Shown: piece after piece, positions 61,515 to 64,000 of the stretch
Layout of the letters: every line of letters starts with the position of its first letter
How positions within the stretch are numbered: the stretch's first letter is position 1
From: Maribacter thermophilus
GTDB lineage: Bacteria > Bacteroidota > Bacteroidia > Flavobacteriales > Flavobacteriaceae
DNA length: 64,000 bases
NCBI RefSeq assembly: GCF_001020565.1
Contig: NZ_LDAS01000001.1
Span: 472,402-536,401 of the forward strand
Direction: 5' to 3'
Made by a program: the position numbers and the translations under genes
The notes under the pieces: model-generated
The model's input: the letters and a program-made list of their open reading frames with translations, nothing else
Told to the model about the DNA's origin: nothing
Database searches by the model: none

Positions 61515-63542
61515 TTATTTCTCATCTTTATGTTTATCGAACCAAGCTAAAACACTGGCGATTTTCGCGACCAAATTGCTTGGCCTGTTGGCAATGCCAT
61601 GACCAGATCCTGGAATACGGACCATAGCGGCCTCTACGCCTTCTAATTTCAAGGCGGTGTAGAATTGTTCGGATTCTGAAATGGGTGTTCGGTAATCCTC
61701 CTCACCTGTTAACAACATAGTAGGCGTGGTAACGTTACCGACATAGGATAAGGGAGAGCGTTTAAAATAACTTTCTGGATCTTCCCAAGGTTTTTTGCCG
61801 AACCAGTATTTGTAGAAGAAAGCAGGGTTGTCGGCATACAGCACAAAGCTGGTCCAGTTAATCACCGGTTTGGCCACAACGGCCGCTTTAAACCTATCTG
61901 TTTTGCCCACTATCCAAGCAGTTAGTACGCCGCCGCCGCTACCACCGGTAACGAATAGATTATTGGTATCCACATATCCTTTTTTTATAACCGCATCCAC
62001 TCCACTCATCAAATCGTCATAATCGTGGTTCGGATAGTCGTGATGTATCAAGTTTCCAAATTCGGAACCATAGCTGGTGCTTCCCCTTGGGTTGGCATAT
62101 AATACTACATAACCGGCTGCTGCGTAAGCTTGTATTTCTGCACTGTAAACAGAACCGTAACTGGTAAAGGGGCCGCCGTGTATTTCTAGGATAAACGGAT
62201 ATTTTTTGTTGGGTTCAAAATTGGGAGGCGTTACGATCCACCCTTGTATTTTTCGCTGGTCAAAAGAAGACTCCCACCAAATTTCCTCCACTTTGCCCAA
62301 GTTTTTATGGGAAAAGAGATCGTCGTTAACGAAGGTTAATCTTTTGGTTCCCTTTTTATCCGCTACGGCCAGATCCGATGGATGCTGTGTACTGCCAAGT
62401 GTCAGGGCAAACCTGTTGTTTTTTGAGACTGAGAAATCGGCGGCGTTATAGGGTCTTCCTAAAGATAGTCCGCCCAAGCCTTCGGCGATGGTCGTTACCT
62501 TGCCATCTAAGGTAATGTGTCCTATTTTGGTGTCCCCTTTATCATCGTACTGAAAATAGAGCCCTTTGCCATCGGAGGCCCAATGTACATTGGCAATACC
62601 TCTATCAAAGTCCCCCGAAAGCAATTTAGAGTTTGTACCATCGGTATTCATTACATAAAGCTCCGCCATTTGATAACCCAAGAATTTATCGTCATTTCCG
62701 GTATATGCAATCTGTTTGCCATTGGGTGAAAGTACGGGGTTGTTATCCGGGCCAAAACGGGTGGTTAAGGGGGTGACGGTATTTGTGTCAAGGTCTAAAC
62801 GATAAATTTCGCTATTAGCCGGCTCAAAAGCTTCTTCGGGGTTAAAATTAGCCGAAAAATACAGGCTCTTATTGTCTTTTGACCATATGGGAGCACCATG
62901 GTTAAAAGGCTCGGAGGTAAGTTGCCTGGGTGTACCACCATCTATGGATAATGTGAACAATTGATTGTGGCCCGATTTCAGGTAGCCTTGGCCATCGCCC
63001 CTATATTTTAATTTGTCTATATAGGTAGGTGGGGTGTTCCATTTGGCACCTTCGGGTTTTTGGGGCATTTTTATGAGCGACTGCTCTTTTTCGGGAACGA
63101 ACATGGTAAAGGCCAAATAACGGTCATCGTGCGACCAACTTACGGCACCCGGTGCCTTAGGGGTGTTCGTTAATGGAGCTACTTCCTTCGTATCCATCCA
63201 CATAATGTAAAGTTTCATTTTATTGTCCGCCATGTTCGACTTAAAAATGATTTTCTTACCATCGTGTGACCATCTTGGGTAAAAGTCGTTATGGTTGCCA
63301 GTGGTCAATGGTCTGTTTTCCGAACCATCGTAATTAACGATCCATAGGTTGGAGAGGTTCTTGTCGGTCATAATGTCCTTAAAGTTTCTCACATAAATAA
63401 TCTTACTGCCATCTGGCGAAATTTGTGGGTCTGATACATACTCCATGTTAAAAATATCGGTAAGCTCAAGATGTGATGAAACTTGTGCCATGGTAGATAC
63501 CGAAAACAGTAGAAAAAACAGCGTTTTGATAAAAATTTTCAT
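61515..63542 (-). CDS. S9-family serine peptidase (DPP/acylaminoacyl-peptidase-like)
   Basis: From ATG 63542 a 675-residue secreted peptidase: signal peptide (MKIFIKTLFFLLFSVSTMAQ), an N-terminal beta-propeller (about 30-400, with repeated PxxSPDG-type blades such as SPNGKQIAYTGND and SHDDRYLAFTM), and an alpha/beta-hydrolase (about 420-675) with nucleophile in TGGSGGGVLTAWIVG, a catalytic Asp near LLTGEEDYRTP and His in GSGHGIANR. It trims N-terminal dipeptides or acyl-amino acids in the periplasm. It is probably co-transcribed with the endonuclease-family gene. Confidence 0.93.
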   Translation of the reverse strand: MKIFIKTLFFLLFSVSTMAQVSSHLELTDIFNMEYVSDPQISPDGSKIIYVRNFKDIMTDKNLSNLWIVNYDGSENRPLTTGNHNDFYPRWSHDGKKIIFKSNMADNKMKLYIMWMDTKEVAPLTNTPKAPGAVSWSHDDRYLAFTMFVPEKEQSLIKMPQKPEGAKWNTPPTYIDKLKYRGDGQGYLKSGHNQLFTLSIDGGTPRQLTSEPFNHGAPIWSKDNKSLYFSANFNPEEAFEPANSEIYRLDLDTNTVTPLTTRFGPDNNPVLSPNGKQIAYTGNDDKFLGYQMAELYVMNTDGTNSKLLSGDFDRGIANVHWASDGKGLYFQYDDKGDTKIGHITLDGKVTTIAEGLGGLSLGRPYNAADFSVSKNNRFALTLGSTQHPSDLAVADKKGTKRLTFVNDDLFSHKNLGKVEEIWWESSFDQRKIQGWIVTPPNFEPNKKYPFILEIHGGPFTSYGSVYSAEIQAYAAAGYVVLYANPRGSTSYGSEFGNLIHHDYPNHDYDDLMSGVDAVIKKGYVDTNNLFVTGGSGGGVLTAWIVGKTDRFKAAVVAKPVINWTSFVLYADNPAFFYKYWFGKKPWEDPESYFKRSPLSYVGNVTTPTMLLTGEEDYRTPISESEQFYTALKLEGVEAAMVRIPGSGHGIANRPSNLVAKIASVLAWFDKHKDEK

Positions 63543-63681
63543 AATGCTCAATTAGGTTAGAAATAGAAGTTATGAAGATAACGATTATGTATAAAATATG
63601 TAAGTATATAAGATGGTAAAGGGGTAGGTATTTAATAGTTTATAACCAAAGTGTTTTTGTTGCTTTTTGTATTTTCACCAA

Positions 63682-64000
63682 ATGGATAAAAGGGGCTATT
63701 TACACCAAGTTCATCCGGTACTTCCAGTTTGGGACGTAATAGAGGCATTAAATTTTTATGTAAACCGGTTGGGGTTCAGGATCGCCTTTGCCGATGACCC
63801 TAAAAAACCCAAGTATGCCGGTGTTATAAAAGATGCCGTGGAGATACATTTGCAATGGCATGATGCCAAAGAGTGGGATGCTGAAATTGACCGACCTATG
63901 TTGAGGATCGTCACCCAGAACATAGAATCCCTGTATCGGGAGTATGGAGAAAGAGAGGTTTTTAATCCTCACACTTTACTAAGGGAAACAGCTTGGGGTA
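63682..64000 (+). CDS. VOC (glyoxalase/bleomycin-resistance) protein, partial
   Basis: An open frame from ATG 63682 to the right window edge encodes about 106 residues. It has VHPVLPVWDVIEALNFYVNRLG (the opening of a VOC domain, with a metal-ligand histidine at 12), AVEIHLQWHDAKEWDAE and RPMLRIVTQNIESLYREYG, typical of one VOC half. It has no signal peptide. The C-terminal end lies outside. It is divergent from the S9 peptidase gene. Confidence 0.85.
   Translation, partial: MDKRGYLHQVHPVLPVWDVIEALNFYVNRLGFRIAFADDPKKPKYAGVIKDAVEIHLQWHDAKEWDAEIDRPMLRIVTQNIESLYREYGEREVFNPHTLLRETAWG

Noticed and set aside
1-64000. CRISPR arrays, transposases, phage genes, integrase or attachment sites, tRNA-adjacent insertion
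   Set aside because: None could be supported: no periodic direct repeats with spacers, no transposase or integrase motifs, and no tRNA or rRNA seen.

Overview
The window looks like a chromosome segment of a marine Flavobacteriaceae bacterium (Bacteroidota); I cannot fix the genus. The evidence is a low GC content, an absence of Shine-Dalgarno sequences, promoters of the Bacteroidota type (TTTG near -33, TAnnTTTG near -7), and gene families typical of the group. These include a carboxypeptidase-like TonB receptor, a DUF2807/PspC/PadR operon, DUF4870, DUF2461, DUF6268 and a formylglycine-generating enzyme. No rRNA, tRNA, CRISPR array, transposase or phage gene was seen.

Region 1 (1-19.6 kb) is an inorganic-sulfur island. 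Its core (2.8-13.8 kb) encodes a sulfide:quinone oxidoreductase, three single-domain rhodaneses, two tandem metallo-beta-lactamase/rhodanese fusions of the persulfide dioxygenase type, a TauE/SafE anion exporter, a 1-Cys peroxiredoxin and a Crp/Fnr regulator. Two related modules pair a TsdA-like diheme cytochrome (thiosulfate dehydrogenase) with a secreted DsrE-like protein and flank this core at 0-2.8 kb and 16.9-19.6 kb. A likely route is sulfide to persulfide to sulfite with export, alongside thiosulfate oxidation in the periplasm.

The strongest discovery is a regulon. Seven promoters in the core carry a palindrome GTnAC-N4-GTnAC, and in every case its centre lies exactly 29.5 bp upstream of the first base of a TAnnTTTG-like -7 element. 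This is class II activator geometry, and the Crp/Fnr protein encoded in the island is the obvious candidate binder; its own operon carries the site. One of the seven promoters drives a membrane fatty-acid hydroxylase-like enzyme with no known sulfide role. Beside this core is an unlisted 37-residue, 14-cysteine metallothionein-like peptide (14468-14581), next to a SigZ-like sigma factor.

Region 2 (19.8-34 kb) is mixed. It holds a K+/H+ antiporter, a fatty-acid desaturase whose reading frame seems to begin at an ATT codon, a cold-shock protein, a mannitol-dehydrogenase/NCS1-permease pair, a YeiH-type exporter, a dienelactone hydrolase, a secreted MBL-fold hydrolase, a LytS/LytTR two-component pair and a PepSY iron-uptake membrane protein behind a Fur-like palindrome.

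Region 3 (34-64 kb) is mostly housekeeping and envelope genes: transketolase and transaldolase, formylglycine-generating enzyme, thioredoxin reductase, an alpha-oxoamine-synthase-like enzyme with a dipeptide epimerase, the PadR/PspC/DUF2807 operon, NudK, a PBP4-type carboxypeptidase, divergent oxyR/dps, a TonB receptor, a GH113-like enzyme, PaiB, an endonuclease/phosphatase-family protein, an S9 peptidase and a VOC protein cut by the window edge.
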